Assembly: GCF_032854445.1 (NCBI RefSeq)
Contig: NC_088295.1
Span: 43,637,385 to 43,701,384 of the forward strand
Length of the DNA stretch: 64,000 nucleotides
Source of the DNA: Liolophura sinensis
Lineage: Eukaryota; Mollusca; Polyplacophora; Chitonida; Chitonidae
Reading direction: 5' to 3'
Position 1 is the first letter of the stretch. Every line of letters begins with the position of its first letter. Shown here piece after piece: positions 43,716 through 56,238 of this stretch. A program made the position numbers and the translations under genes. The notes under the pieces were generated by a model. The model was not told the DNA's origin, did not search any database, and saw only the letters and a program-made list of their open reading frames with translations.

Positions 43716-46700
43716 TCATTTCAGAATTTGATACAGGATGACTCTGTGTGTTTTAATACATTAAAACTCCTGGAATTCAAATGGTGGACGTATATTAAGG
43801 TCTCAGAAATTCTGGTTATGAACTGTAATATATGCAGATAAGCCCAGATGCAGTAGCTGTTCTGTCAGTTTATCATTTCTTCCTTGTCAGGATCAGATCT
43901 GTTGTCATGTGTTGCAGTGCTGAAATTAAGATTTGTGGAGTAACGCACAACGTAGTCTGACACAGTGTTTATTTAGGTCAATCTCTCCATCATTTCTCTT
44001 CATACCACGTGTGAGTACAAATTTTCTTGACTTAAGTTATAACCCAGGTGTTGCGGACGAACTGTTTCTGGACTCATACACAACTCTCTTGGGATATTGA
44101 AACACTTGTGCTGATTGAACACTTATCAAACTTTTGCGTAACTGCGAGCAGTTTGCTTGTTGTTTCAAAGACGTTTTACCAATACCTGCGTTAATTTAAG
44201 CATATTTCGATCTTAGTATGCCTTTTTAGTTGTGTTACGTAACAGTGGTTACCTCTTTAAACCCACAGTAAGGGTAAATCACATATCATAAGTTCTTCTC
44301 TAATTTTTGTTCCATAGTGTAATGTAATCGAATCTCCTTACAGTGGAGAACCCTCATGCCAGTGTGGCATAATTTTAGGTCAATTTGAAAGTAGTTCGGC
44401 TTATTGAGGCAGGGATGATTTCGGCTGTTTTAACTGTATTTTTCCTTGTATTATTTTGAATGTTTGTGTAAACAGTGAACCTTTTTTTTGTTTTATTGTA
44501 GCTTTTTACCACAGGTTGAACTCAATTCACAAGTTTCACACATTTTAACCGTTTTCACCTACATCTCTCCCATCCTGTGACTTGAGCATACAGAGATGAT
44601 TTAAGTGATGATTGAATGAAATGAGCAAGTTCTTCCTGGTTATCTATCTGGACATCCCTCTCTGGAGGGGAGTGGGGGGGGCACAGAATAAGATTTGACT
44701 GTGGTGGCTTAGAAGATTCGGTTAAACTGTACTGTTACATCACAGGTGCAGCACATAACGCTTTCAGTCACTGCTAAAATTCAGTGGAAAGACTTGTTTG
44801 ATGCGAGAGATTGAATAAAACTGTGCTTTAAGTGGATTGTTCTGCGTGTGCATATGTTTATGTCTGTCACCTTGTTCAACTGCCATAGGCATTTAGGACT
44901 GTCATCGTCAGCAGATTTTTTTTTATTAATTTCATTGTTTCACTCTTGATTCTTCATTTGCATGACACATGCCTTTTACGTAAAAAAAAAAAGAAAGAAA
45001 AAGTCAATCATTCTGTTTATGTAATTAGTATTAAAGCAAACTAGAGGGAATTATGGGATATTTTCACCTGGCTGTTACATGAGGTGAGACTAGAGACATG
45101 TCAATGTAGCCTGTATGTGCGTGACTATAACTAAGAACTTCACGTATGTCTGGGTGGAGTGGGTGTATGCCTTCTGATGTCATAGGCTTTTAGCGAGGTT
45201 TCTGACAGAGACAGAAATAACCTATATGAAACGGTACAGAGATTCACAAAACTTCAGGGGACAGCCCATTGAAACCACCTTGTGTGCGTGTGTGTATGTA
45301 CCGTATTTCATCTAAAAATTTGTTCCAAAAAAACATGACTTACAAAATATTTTGATGCTCAAGATGTTATTTTTCCGCTTGTTTATCATCCTTTTTTCAT
45401 CGTTAAAACAAACCTCAGAACACCTTTCTGTGATTTCAGGTCAAGTTTGGCCTGTAAAATGCACTTTCACAACCTTATAACTATACTTTTGTATGATGCC
45501 AACACTTGAGTATTTCTGGTAAGAAAAATTAACAGTAAATCAATATAAATTGGATGAATGAAGCAGAATCAAGAAAAATCTGTCGCCTGGAAAAAGCTAA
45601 ACTTAAAGGAGATCCCAGCAACTTTATTTTCACGCTAAATGTTCTCTAGACACAATAATTATGCTAGGTTAGTAGTCTGTAAACTGCATCTTAAAAAATC
45701 CTACATAAGCTAGTTTCATTTAACAAAAAACCCATTAAACTTGGACCTTATGAGCATATACATGTAGTGAAAACTCATATGAGTGCAGCGAATGTACCGC
45801 TGTGATGTCACAAGGTCAGCAGTGGCTCCATTGTAGTGGGGTAGATTTTCTGATGTTTGATCACAAAATCCTGCCATTTTTCTTCCATTTTCAACTTTTT
45901 AACTAATCAGAAACGATTCAGGGTACATCAGACCATCTATCTGTAGTTTGGAAGGCGCAGCACTGGGAATCTACTTTAAGTGAAATACAATAACTCAATG
46001 ATGGGTGAAGTTTTACGTCATTTATTGTATAGATATATACAATATAGAATATATATGTCTTCATACAGATATGCCTGACGCCACAAAACCATAGATACTG
46101 CCAAATCCGGGATACACTTCTGAAACTGGAAGATGTATTGAAACTAACAAAAAGAGTTGGATTGCAGCTGACGCGAACAGCTCATCTGTTGTTGTGAATC
46201 AGTTTTAATTCATCTACCATCGGATATAATCCTTACCAGAAAACACCTATCTCATTTACTTACCTATTGCAGTGTATTCACCTGTTATATAGCAGAAAGG
46301 AAAGCAGGTCAGTGAAACTATTTTATTTATCTAAGGAAGGACATGGACCGGTTCAGACACTATGCAGATCTGGGGGCGAGACAGAAACGATAGAGTACGG
46401 CGAGTGACCTATACATACAGACATATATGGCCAGAGTGGAACACATCCTATCATTATGCTGTAAACAGTGGCACAGTGCGGTACTGGCCAGCTTAGGGCT
46501 GTGGGTTACACAGTGTATAGCCTGGTCACACTTCAACAACTCTGTCATATCATGTTCCCCAGTTTCTACACAATTTACTTTTTTGCGTTCTATGACAGCT
46601 CAGCTGAGTGAATGAAGGGATTTTTTTTTCTTTTGGCTCAGCAGAGCTGTTATGAAAAGTTTTGAAGAAGGACGAAAATGAAAAACAAGCCAGAGAAGAA

Positions 46701-46918
46701 TGGAGTACATGTTATGCACATGTGTGGTGTGATACACATCCTGGTCGCCCTACAACTCTGAGGTCAGCACCTGTGGTGCAGTTCTACATCACTGATTTGC
46801 ATAAAATTGTCACTAAGCTCAGGTAGAATGACTTAACACTGTCAGGTGAAGCCGCGGTACCTAGCTTATTTGTGTTTGCTGGCCTTCAGAAGGGTCTTGC
46901 TCAGTCACAGCCATGAGT

Positions 46919-47362
46919 TTACTGGCCACTGGGAAGGCCCAGGATAAACATATGGACAGGTGTGATAGGAATGTCGCTAAGGATTTGCTGCTGTTGACAG
47001 CTCGCTGAGGCGCGCTCTGGCAGAGTTACCTGTAGAGGACAGTGAAGGTAGCCAGGACTAAGCCGGGCCTCAACACCCAGTCCCCTTGCTCTCTCCCCCA
47101 CCAGTTCATCGAGGTACAGCCAACCAGGTATATCACACTCCTGTAACCTGCCAGGCTTTGGTGTTGATGCACAGATGACACCTGTAATTACTGCTGCTCT
47201 TACCCGGAAAGTGCTTTGTGGCACCTGCTGATGTGGGAAATTTGAGAAGTTTTGCTTTTCGTTTAATTTCACACATGTGAGATGAGTCAGTTGTATAAGG
47301 ATGTGGCTGAGTGAGTAGATATACCTGGGATGTATTTCAACATGTTTAATATACCTAGACAT
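46919..47362 (-). other. 147-codon open frame upstream of the 47396 exon (doubtful)
   Basis: This open frame lies on the minus strand just before the initiating exon, in a stretch richer in G+C than its surroundings. Its translation has no motif I recognise. It more probably overlaps promoter or 5'-UTR sequence of the plus-strand gene, where higher GC makes stops rarer. Confidence 0.2.
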
Positions 47363-47395
47363 TTACCTGTGTTTACCTGAAATGTTGTGACAGTG

Positions 47396-48190
47396 ATGAG
47401 TTCAGGAATGTTCAGCAGGAAGATAGTGGTGCCTCGCCCTCAAACCCCAGATGGTGGCCTGGTTACTGACAGGGATTCCCCTAGGGAGGGGATGGAGGCC
47501 AGCTCCCGTCTTATCCCCAGGTGTGAATCTCAAGATGGGCTGTCAGCCACCCGAGATAGTGGCTTAACCGATATGATGGCTGATCCAGAGTTTGTTGCTC
47601 TGTTAGACGTAGATGTGGATTTAGACTACGAGATGAACTCATCTTTTGATTCCATCGATATTTTGGAATCCCCTGCCAGTCAGAGTGATGGCCAAATTTT
47701 CTCTCACAGCCAAGGTACAACTACGAGTGAGCTAGAAGAGGCAAAGCAGCCGACGGTGGCCAAGAAAAAACACTACAGAAAAAGGGCTGCCCCTAAACCG
47801 CCAATCCCTGCCAATAATCAGGGATCAACTGACTCAGAAAATTGGGTGGTGGTCAACACCAGTGAGAGTGAATCGTTAAACTTGCTGTCTGTGCCAGGCG
47901 CGCTGGGGTTAGGGTCAACTTCTAAGTCTGTGAAGGACACCGGTGGTCAATCGCCTGTCTCGGGCTCCCCAAACCAATCCCCACGCAGTAGACCTAAGTC
48001 TTTACACCTCAAACTGCCCAACTTCATGCAGTCACCTAAAAATAAGCACATCAGGAAAAATTCCAAGCACGAAAAAAAGAAAGAGGAGAAAAGAAATCGC
48101 AAATATGGTACTCAAGAATTTCTTGACACCATGGATTGTTTGTTTGTGTGTTTACCGGATGAACTTAATCAAGTGGGAAATGAATTTGAG
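47396..48190 (+). CDS. First coding exon of an unrecognised gene or isoform (265 codons)
   Basis: The longest open frame of the window. It has ATG at 47396 with an in-frame TGA 15 nt upstream (47381 region), and a strong donor GTAAGT at 48191 in phase 0, after which the frame soon meets TGA. The product is low-complexity and probably disordered: an acidic patch DVDVDLDYE (residues 71-79), a basic stretch followed by a proline motif RKRAAPKPPIPA (128-139) like an SH3 ligand, a Ser/Pro cluster SPVSGSPNQSPRSRPKS (186-202), and a Lys/Arg-rich patch (215-236) with NLS or membrane-binding character. It ends in a more ordered segment containing FLDTMDCLFVCLPDEL (242-257). No family was recognised. 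Splicing from RhoGEF exon 6 (phase 0) into the acceptor-like AG at 47392-47393 would hit stops, so this is an initiating exon: either of a separate downstream gene or of an alternative transcript sharing distal exons beyond 64000. Confidence 0.8.
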
Positions 48191-49048
48191 GTAAGTTACC
48201 TGTGTTGAACAAACCTAAAACTTACATCCTGATTTACACGTATTTCTTAACGTCTCAATTACAGTGTAGAAGTACGCAGATTTCTCAAAAGTGCTCTTGA
48301 CATCAGTATATAGGTATGTTGTATTAAATAGGATGTGGTGATCTGTACTACATATTACTATGTGTATGATTTTTTAGATGGGCTACTATAGTACACTAAA
48401 ATTATGTAGGTTGTCTTTTTGTCTCAATAATCTAATAATGAAAGCATTTATTTAGCAGAATGATCAGTACTACCTGATTGATACATTAGCATTGTATATA
48501 CTCAGTCTGCTGTTTCCTTAATATTGAGGAAACAATTAGTCAACTATTTACATGTATGAATATGAATTATTGTGGTAATATCATTGTTGTATTTAGAGGT
48601 TTCCTTAATTTGCCTGTCCCCTGTCTGAGGATTTCTAATTCTAGTGAGCATTGCTAAGGGGTTGTAAAACCATTAACAAATGGACTTGCATATACGTGTA
48701 AGGAATCATGTTGTAATCTTACAAAAAGTGATGCAGTATGACTTACAAGAACAAGACTTGGATCTGTTTGCCAGTTTCCATGTATTAATATGCAAGTATT
48801 ACAGAGTGGTAGCTTTTTCTACTATAGTGACTGGAGGATATCTATACACCAGTATTGCTGTCATGCATGAACTTTTTGTATGTATGGTTGTGTATGTCAC
48901 ATGTAGACTCTTTCAAGAGGTGGAGCGCGACTGTTGTAACTTGTGAAGGCTTTTTGAAAACTCAGCCATCAGTCTCACGAAAGTGACCACTACCTCACAA
49001 TGATCTCACAACACCTGTCTCATAACTAAATCATATGTGTTCATTACA

Positions 49049-49455
49049 GATAAATTACGGAGGTTTTTCTCAGCAAGTTTCTTCCATTCAAGCATAGCAT
49101 TAACCTGCACTTTTTATTCACTGAGCATCTCTAAAGGTGTTAATTCTGCACCTTGTATACAGAGATACCTGCAAGTAATATACACATATAGCAGATAACT
49201 TCACCCTTTTCCCAGCAAGTTTCTTCGTCCTGGGAAGTAAAACATTGTCCTACACTTTTTATTGGTTGAGCATCTCTTCAGGTGTTAATTCTATACCTTG
49301 TATTCAGAGATACCTGCAAGTAATATACAAATGTAGTAGTACATGGCAGATAACATCATCATTTTCTCTGCAAGTTTCTTGTCCTGGGGAAGTATAACAT
49401 TGTCCTACACTTTTTATTGATTGGGTGTTAATTCTATACCTTGAGATACCTGCAA
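49049..49455. repeat. Three imperfect ~142-155-bp tandem copies
   Basis: GCAAGTTTCTT starts at 49073, 49215 and 49370, each followed by CACTTTTTATT, GTGTTAATTCT and GATACCTGCAA. Copies 2 and 3 are the most alike; copy 3 lacks two short internal pieces. Confidence 0.9.
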
Positions 49456-49822
49456 AGATAAATGTGCTATCGTGTTAAGTGTTTGTCCTTGATAGTAGAG
49501 AGTTTGTGAAACATTATTATGAAAAAAAGGGCTTCATAGCTAAGCGGGGTAGAAAAGTCAACAAATACGAAATTTGCTCTTGTCATAGGTGACTGTATGA
49601 AAGAGATTGCTAATATGTATAAACAAACAAAGCAGATAGCATTTATAATGGTTGGTTGACTGCAAATACAGGTAACCTAGGTAGAGATGAGGTAAAGCTT
49701 CAGGTACATTAGACAAGGTGGTAATCTGGCTGTACAATCTGTAAACTGCAAACTGCAGACATGGCTTGAAATGTCATCTCATTAGCTGATTCATGTGTCG
49801 CTAACCCTACTCTCTCCACTCC

Positions 49823-49851
49823 TCCCCCCCCCACCCCCCTCCTTTTCCCAA
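49823..49851. repeat. C-rich tract
   Basis: CTCCCCCCCCCACCCCCCTCC, one of several C-rich patches in the window. Confidence 0.8.
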
Positions 49852-50475
49852 TCTTTCTCTACTGTATCCTCTAAGACTGTGTGTGGTGTTTTTCTGGACA
49901 TTGTAAATTTTGAACATGAACTGTGTTGAACAACTGCAATTCAATTCATCAATATCTTCAATATCAAGCAGGCCCTAAAATTTGAGGGTTGCACTAAGAA
50001 TAGTATGCATGCTTTAATTAGATTTGTTATTTAAAACTAAACATATGAAACCAGTAGATGGGAAGTCAACTGTCTTTCTTGCAAAAGACCCCACCAATTA
50101 ATACCTGTCTTGCAAACTTTTTCTCTTTAAGTTTGTACAGTTTTTCTTGGATAGCGAGACTTGCCTTTGACAAGTATAGCAAAGATGATTTATTCAGATG
50201 GTCTATATATCGTTCCTGAAAGTGATATGTTAAGTAATGGCAATGTTGCTAAAATCTATTCATAATGTGCACAGGGGTACTAATTAATGAATGTACATTT
50301 CACGGCAGTGACCTAGAAATATGACCAATATACTGTACTGGAGAAGGCATATTTTAACCATCATCGACAAATCTTTCATAATTTTAGACAATCTTGCATA
50401 ATACAGAACAACTTGAAAACCCTTCTGTGAAATTAATAATGAAGAGAATTTGTTGAAGGTATCCAGAGGGCTGGA

Positions 50476-50570
50476 GTTGATGTGTTGAGGATGAGATGTG
50501 TTAAGGATGAGATGTGTTGAGATGTGTTGAGGATGAGATGTGTTGAGAATGTGATGTGTTTAGGATTAAT
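50476..50570. repeat. 16-17-bp minisatellite
   Basis: Five to six units of GATGTGTTGAGGATGA with one shortened unit in the middle. Confidence 0.88.
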
Positions 50571-52161
50571 GTTAGTGTTCAGTGGAGTAAAGTTGGTGTT
50601 CAGAGGATTCGACGATTGGTCTCAGGCATTTATGGTTGATTTCAAGGGGCTAATGTCTTGCATTCACAGATTGGGATTGATATCCTGCAAATAAGCAACC
50701 GGACAAGAACACTGTCAGGCATCAAATTCCATCCGGTCAGGTAGAAACTAAGTGGTGACAGACTTCACATGTAAATAACATAGGGAATCTTCAGAACAAT
50801 TTTTAAGTTTGAATTTTGTCATACACACCTCAAAAAGTTATTTACAGGCATGAAAATTTGAGAATGCATGAGTTACATGTGCTATAAACATTTACAGTTA
50901 TGAAATTTAACTTTATAATAAGTATGTAAGCTAATGTATTGTAAGGTTTCAGTCGAAGACATACCATACCATCAAATAAACCATGTTAAAAAAAAAATTA
51001 AGGTCAAAGAATTACAATAACATGAGTTATTTTTCAGTTCCCTAGCACTTTGGACATTAGCTAATTGTTTGTGTAGCTTCCTAGCCTAATCCATCTCTGA
51101 ATGTTGACTCAGTGTTCTGAGCTTTCTTATTAAAGTTAAATAGGAACTTGACAGTTGCCTCACCATTGTGTCTGGGTAAACAAGGGCTGTTTATTGTTCG
51201 CTGCTAAACTGGTGTTCGAAAAAAAAAAAGTTAAATTAGCGACTCGACCCAGATTCATTCATCATACCCAAGGTTTGTCAGACCACAATGCAGGCTTTAT
51301 TATTACAAACGCCTCAAAAAACGGGCGTTATGACAAGAGATATAAACTCTAGTCTTTGGGAGGGGGGGAAAAAGTATAATCCTGAGGAGTGGTTGTCAGT
51401 TGGTTTAATCAGACTCAACATAGCACAATGGGTAAATTAAAAAAAATTGCGTAAAATGTGAAGAATTTTTGATATTATTATTCATCATTATAGGATTAAG
51501 GTAGAGTTAATAGAATCAAAATATATTATACCTATTCGTATTTAGATGTATTTCTCACAATTTTTATAGGGCTACCTATCCAAATTCTTTGTAGTATATA
51601 CAGCTGAATTAATGAGTATGAATTGAAACATGTAATGAGTTTAATGTGCGCATTAGTATTCTTAATTATTAGTGTTATTAATGACTAGGAAATAATTAAT
51701 TAAGATTTCTGAGACAGTGCTTGGGAAAATGTAAGGCATTAGTATTATGAGTCTAATTCCGTATTCTTTTCTTGACCAGATAATACTGTGGAAGGTCGTG
51801 CTGTGGTTATCGTGTTTGTCTACTGAACTGAAGTTTAAACAAGATTTGTCAGCAAGAAGAATAATGGTCTGTTAGAGGACAAACTGATTTATAGCTAGAA
51901 TCATGTGTCATGAGATCTGGTCATGCAGTGTAATGAAGAAGGCCTGTTGAGTTAGGAGTTGATAGTAAGTGACTATTTTACAGTCAAGTCCGTCATAATG
52001 TAGACAAAATATCAGTAGAAATATAGACAAGACATCTGAAGTAACGTGTAAGAATTCCTTGAGAAAGTTTTAAAATTTGAATAACAAATGTCATTGTACA
52101 GAGTGAAAAGTTGATCTATTAGGGTAATTGGTGTAATTTGCTAAAATTGCCAGGAAGAAGG

Positions 52162-52818
52162 CACTTAAGGAGATACTGTCTCAATCTGACGGACACTGAA
52201 ACAAGTTCTGAACTGAATGAAATCTAAACTATTCCCTTCATTTCGAGTGCTCTCATACAAAGCATCACTTAAGGAGATACTGTCTCAATCTGATGGACAC
52301 TGAAACACGTTCTGAAGTTCTGAACTGAATGAAATCTAAACTATTGCCTTCATTTCGAGTGCTCTCATACAAAGCATCACTTAAGGAGATACTGTCTCAA
52401 TCTGATGGACACTGAAACACGTTCTGAACTGAATGAAATGTAAACTATTGCCTTCATTTCGAGTGCTCTCATACAAAGCATCACTTAAGGAGATACTGTC
52501 TCAATCTGATGGACACTGAAACACGTTCTGAAGTTCTGAACTGAATGAAATGTAAACTATTGCCTTCATTTCGAGTGCTCTCATACAAAGCATCACTTAA
52601 GGAGATACTGTCTCAATCTGATGGACACTGAAACAAGTTCTGAAGTTCTGAACTGAATGAAATGTAAACTATTGCCTTCATTTCGAGTGCTCTCATACAA
52701 AGCATCACTTAAGGAGATGCTGTCTCAATCTGATGGACACTGAAACACGTTCTGAAGTTCTGAACTGAATGAAATGTAAACTATTCCCTTCATTTTGAGT
52801 GCTCTCATACAAAGCATT
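52162..52818. repeat. Six tandem copies of a 104/112-bp unit
   Basis: CACTTAAGGAGATACTGTCTC starts at 52162, 52266, 52378, 52482, 52594 and 52706, giving spacings of 104, 112, 104, 112 and 112. The 8-bp difference is one extra GTTCTGAA within the unit. The copies differ by only a few substitutions, so the array is young or homogenised. Confidence 0.96.
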
Positions 52819-54013
52819 AGCTGTGACCTAACATTCAAAGTTCCTCTGCAGTGACTCCTTAAGTGGAACAACTGGGGTAAATATTTGTGTGGTATTTTTT
52901 ACTTGCCATTTTACCTGTGGGAGGGGCCTCAGTGGCCTGACAGGAATTACAGATTAGACTGGCTCAACAGGTATGTCACAGGTAACAAGTGCTAATCAAC
53001 TCCGGAGGTTCCACATGTGGGGTTATGTCAGGGGACTCATTTTAATAGCCTGTTGATGCTCTTCACCCTGCGGAGCCTCGCTGTTAAAGTACAGATGAAT
53101 CTGTGCAGAAAGTGTTCCAGAGGGATCATTCCACAACAAGCAACAAGCAGCTTTGAAAGTTGCTCTTTCTGCCTGTTGGTGGGTCAGGGTTTTTTTCACA
53201 TTTTACCTTTGAACAAGGGGCCTGAGTAAAAGATTAAGACTTCCAACTTGTTGCCAAATGTTGCAGCTTTTGAGAATTTGAGCTTTGGTTTGTTTTTGTT
53301 TTGTTTTTCAGTAAGGCTCAAACTATACATTTTATGACGAAAATCATACCAACATTGAAAACATTTCGTATTGTCCATGTAACATCTTGATTCTTTTGTT
53401 ACAAAATGAATATAGTCAAATATTGCCAACACAGCTGTATGATTTAACTTAATGACCTTTGAAATCCTCATCCTGCTGGTATAAAGGAGACACCATAAAG
53501 GTCTGTGTGTGATAAAATTTGGAGTGTTGTAATACTTGTTAATAATGTCTACAGGATTGAGCTCCTTATCCTATTTGACAGCTTTTTTTCTGATGTCAGA
53601 CAGATAGATCTTGACCCAGAATATCGAGCACCTATCTTATGTAGGTGTATATCTATTAAGCATTGGTTATACGGAATACCTGATGACTAAAGTACATATC
53701 CACGTACAATTTTACCTGATGAACTAGCCATGGGGCCCCACCCACCCACGTAAACTCATTTGTTACGAGGCTACTGCTCAGTCACCGATAACGGAAGTGT
53801 AAGGATCTGAATGTTTCCGTGAACTGATCTGACCCAGTTACTCAGATCCAACGCAACAAAAAAAGTGCCCATTGATAGCTTTCCTTAGTATTATTGTCAC
53901 TCCAGTGAAACTGTATCCTCTTTCACTTCAGGAATGTTGATGTGTTGAATGGGTGTCATAAGAATTAAATGTACCTGCACAGTGTTAGTCTGCCCACATT
54001 CCTGGTGTGTATG

Positions 54014-54041
54014 TGGGGTGGGGTGCGGGGGGTGGGGGGTG
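54014..54041 (+). repeat. G-rich tract, G-quadruplex candidate
   Basis: GGGGTGGGGTGCGGGGGGTG continuing with GGGGG: four G runs of at least four separated by 1-3 bases on the plus strand. Confidence 0.85.
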
Positions 54042-54981
54042 AGGAGCTTCATGTAGCTTACACTCCCTGTTCAGATCTCAATTGGCCACGGTTCTTCCAT
54101 GTACAGAAGATCACAGGCATGCATAACAATGGTGTTAGTAATAAATTGGGTTAAATTGATAGTATCATATCACAGCAGGTATTAAAGTTCACTGAAGCAG
54201 CACATTTTGATGCACCTTCATTAATTGATCTCAAGAAAGCAGTCAAAAGATAAACATTTCGGTCTTGTTTAAAACAAGAAGCAAATTAAGAAATTATTCA
54301 AAATGTTAGCATCTGGAAAATCAGTACCACACAGACATCATCATCGTCATAAGGTGATGTAATTTGCATTTGCATATCACTTACATTTATCATAAATGAA
54401 GCTAAAGAACATTAATTACTTTCTCTTTGTCTCATTTTTTTCGGGACGTTTGATGTCTTAAAATTCATTTTTTTAAGTAGTTGTGAAAACCACATCCTGT
54501 TGGTACATAAATAGGTCACCCACAGTTTCTGTATGTTTTGAGGGTTTTTTAGCTAATAGTTTTCTAATAAACATAACCGTTTGGGCAGTCTGTAACCATG
54601 CATGTACATTCTTTAATCTCTTTTTTTATATTGTACAAACAATATCCTGTTTTTTTCCTTTCAGTGCATTTAATAATTTTACATTGCTCGGCTCATAAAC
54701 CGAGCAATTATATTTGTTGTGTTTAATTATTTGTAATAAATAATATTTCTGATAATTAATCCACGCAAAAGTAGTTGAGCGATTGTATAAAAAGAATATA
54801 AGCAAGAGATATGCTAATAGGCATATAAGGATGTTGGGGTGAAAAGGAATCCTCTTCAGTACTGACATAAGATTTGTCTGTTACAAGAATAGATTTGGTG
54901 GATCAGTATTTGAAAGGTCGCTATGATGACGTCATACTGTAGTACATGTGGTGAAACCTTTGTGTTTAGGGAGTGACTAAC

Positions 54982-55098
54982 TTTTTTTCAGTTCATTGGG
55001 GTATGAACAAAAACACTGCTATGCAAACTGCTATGCAAACAGTATGCAACCGAAGTGGTTCATACAAAAGTTTGCATACCCCAATGAACTGACAAAAG
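54982..55098. mobile_element. Foldback element, 117 bp
   Basis: Arm 54982-55005 (ending CAGTTCATTGGGGTATG) and arm 55075-55098 (CATACCCCAATGAACTGACA...) are inverted copies over 24 bp with one mismatch. The 69-bp loop contains three spaced copies of TATGCAAAC/TATGCAACC. It is most likely a tiny MITE or foldback remnant. Confidence 0.75.
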
Positions 55099-56238
55099 TT
55101 ACAGTTGTAGAGAAGATTGAAACATGCAGACGGCGAGAGAGAGATTAATCAAGATGATGCAGAACTCGTGGAATCCATGTGTTGTGCAGCTACCTGATAG
55201 CGGAGAGGCATAATTGTTGTGTTTCAAACAGAAGACGAGGACAGGTTTAGAGTGACGCGAGGAGTCGGGTAAGGCTGATCATGGCTTGTGTAAGCAGTGC
55301 TTGTGGCTTCACAAGCAGACATGACGGGGTGTGACTCTCACTATTCTGACCAGTGAACAGGTTAATGATCTTCTCCTGATTCGTAGAGAATTTCCTACTG
55401 TATAACGTCGCATGGAACTTCCATATTCGTGTCCACATATTCTGTCAGAACTGTAACCCTGTGTAATGCCTTGTTTGAATGCATGTAGGCCTAGCACAAA
55501 AATCTGTAGCTGGTTGTGACCAAGACGTTCAGTATGGATGGAGAGTTCATGGTAAACCTTAAGTCTTCGAAGCACAGTATCTGTATGGCTTGCAGCCACG
55601 TAGTAACTGATATTTACAAAATCGCAATAATTCCCTTGTGATTGTAACACGAGACAATCCCGCTCTGACATTAAATGTTAGTTTTCAGCTCTGTGATGTC
55701 TCGTTAGGGCTAACCTGACATTTTTAGTAATGTTAAATGATATCGGTACTCAGACGTCTGTACAACATTTATGACAGCGGATGTTGTATAAGGATGTTTT
55801 CATTTAGCTTGTCATTCAGCAGAAACGATGGAATTTTCTATGTCTTACCCTTCTCGCATGGAGCTCCATTATTTGTTTGTTTCAATATTTGGGATATTTC
55901 AAGAGTTTTCTACTTACGGTCGTCAATTTATTTACACAAAGATTTATGTAGGTTAAATATTGCGGTGGTATGAAAATTAGTTTTGTGTTGAAAATCTGTC
56001 TAAAGCAGATGGGAAATGCATGTTTCACGGGTGCAGTCATGTTCATTTTTAGTAAAAGTAGTCCGGAGGGGGTGGAGCATAAATACTTTTTAGATTCATC
56101 GAAGTATGAACGCAAAAAATTAGAAACCAATTAGAAAGCTCATTATCGCTTGAAAACAAAGGAAATTTAATTATATATGTTTGTACCTAAGAACACCGGA
56201 ATACTGATTGAACCACCAGTCAGTCATTCATTCTTCTT

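Larger units (their letters stand above)
25046..47395. other. Long non-coding stretch after RhoGEF exon 6
   Basis: About 22 kb with no recognised exon on either strand. Acceptor-like AGs followed by a V/L-Q-R-type codon series were looked for by eye without success; the nearest word (VQHITL after TCACAG at 44745) soon reaches a stop and has no DH similarity. Contents are SINEs, minisatellites, palindromes and low-complexity tracts listed separately; the intervals 34000-36500, 37300-41990 and 44000-47300 hold nothing else I can name. Confidence 0.6.

Noticed and set aside
44745-44815. VQHITL after acceptor TCACAG as continuation of the DH domain
   Set aside because: The starting VQ fits, but R is missing, the rest does not resemble DH conserved region 3, and the frame stops after about 22 codons without a donor.
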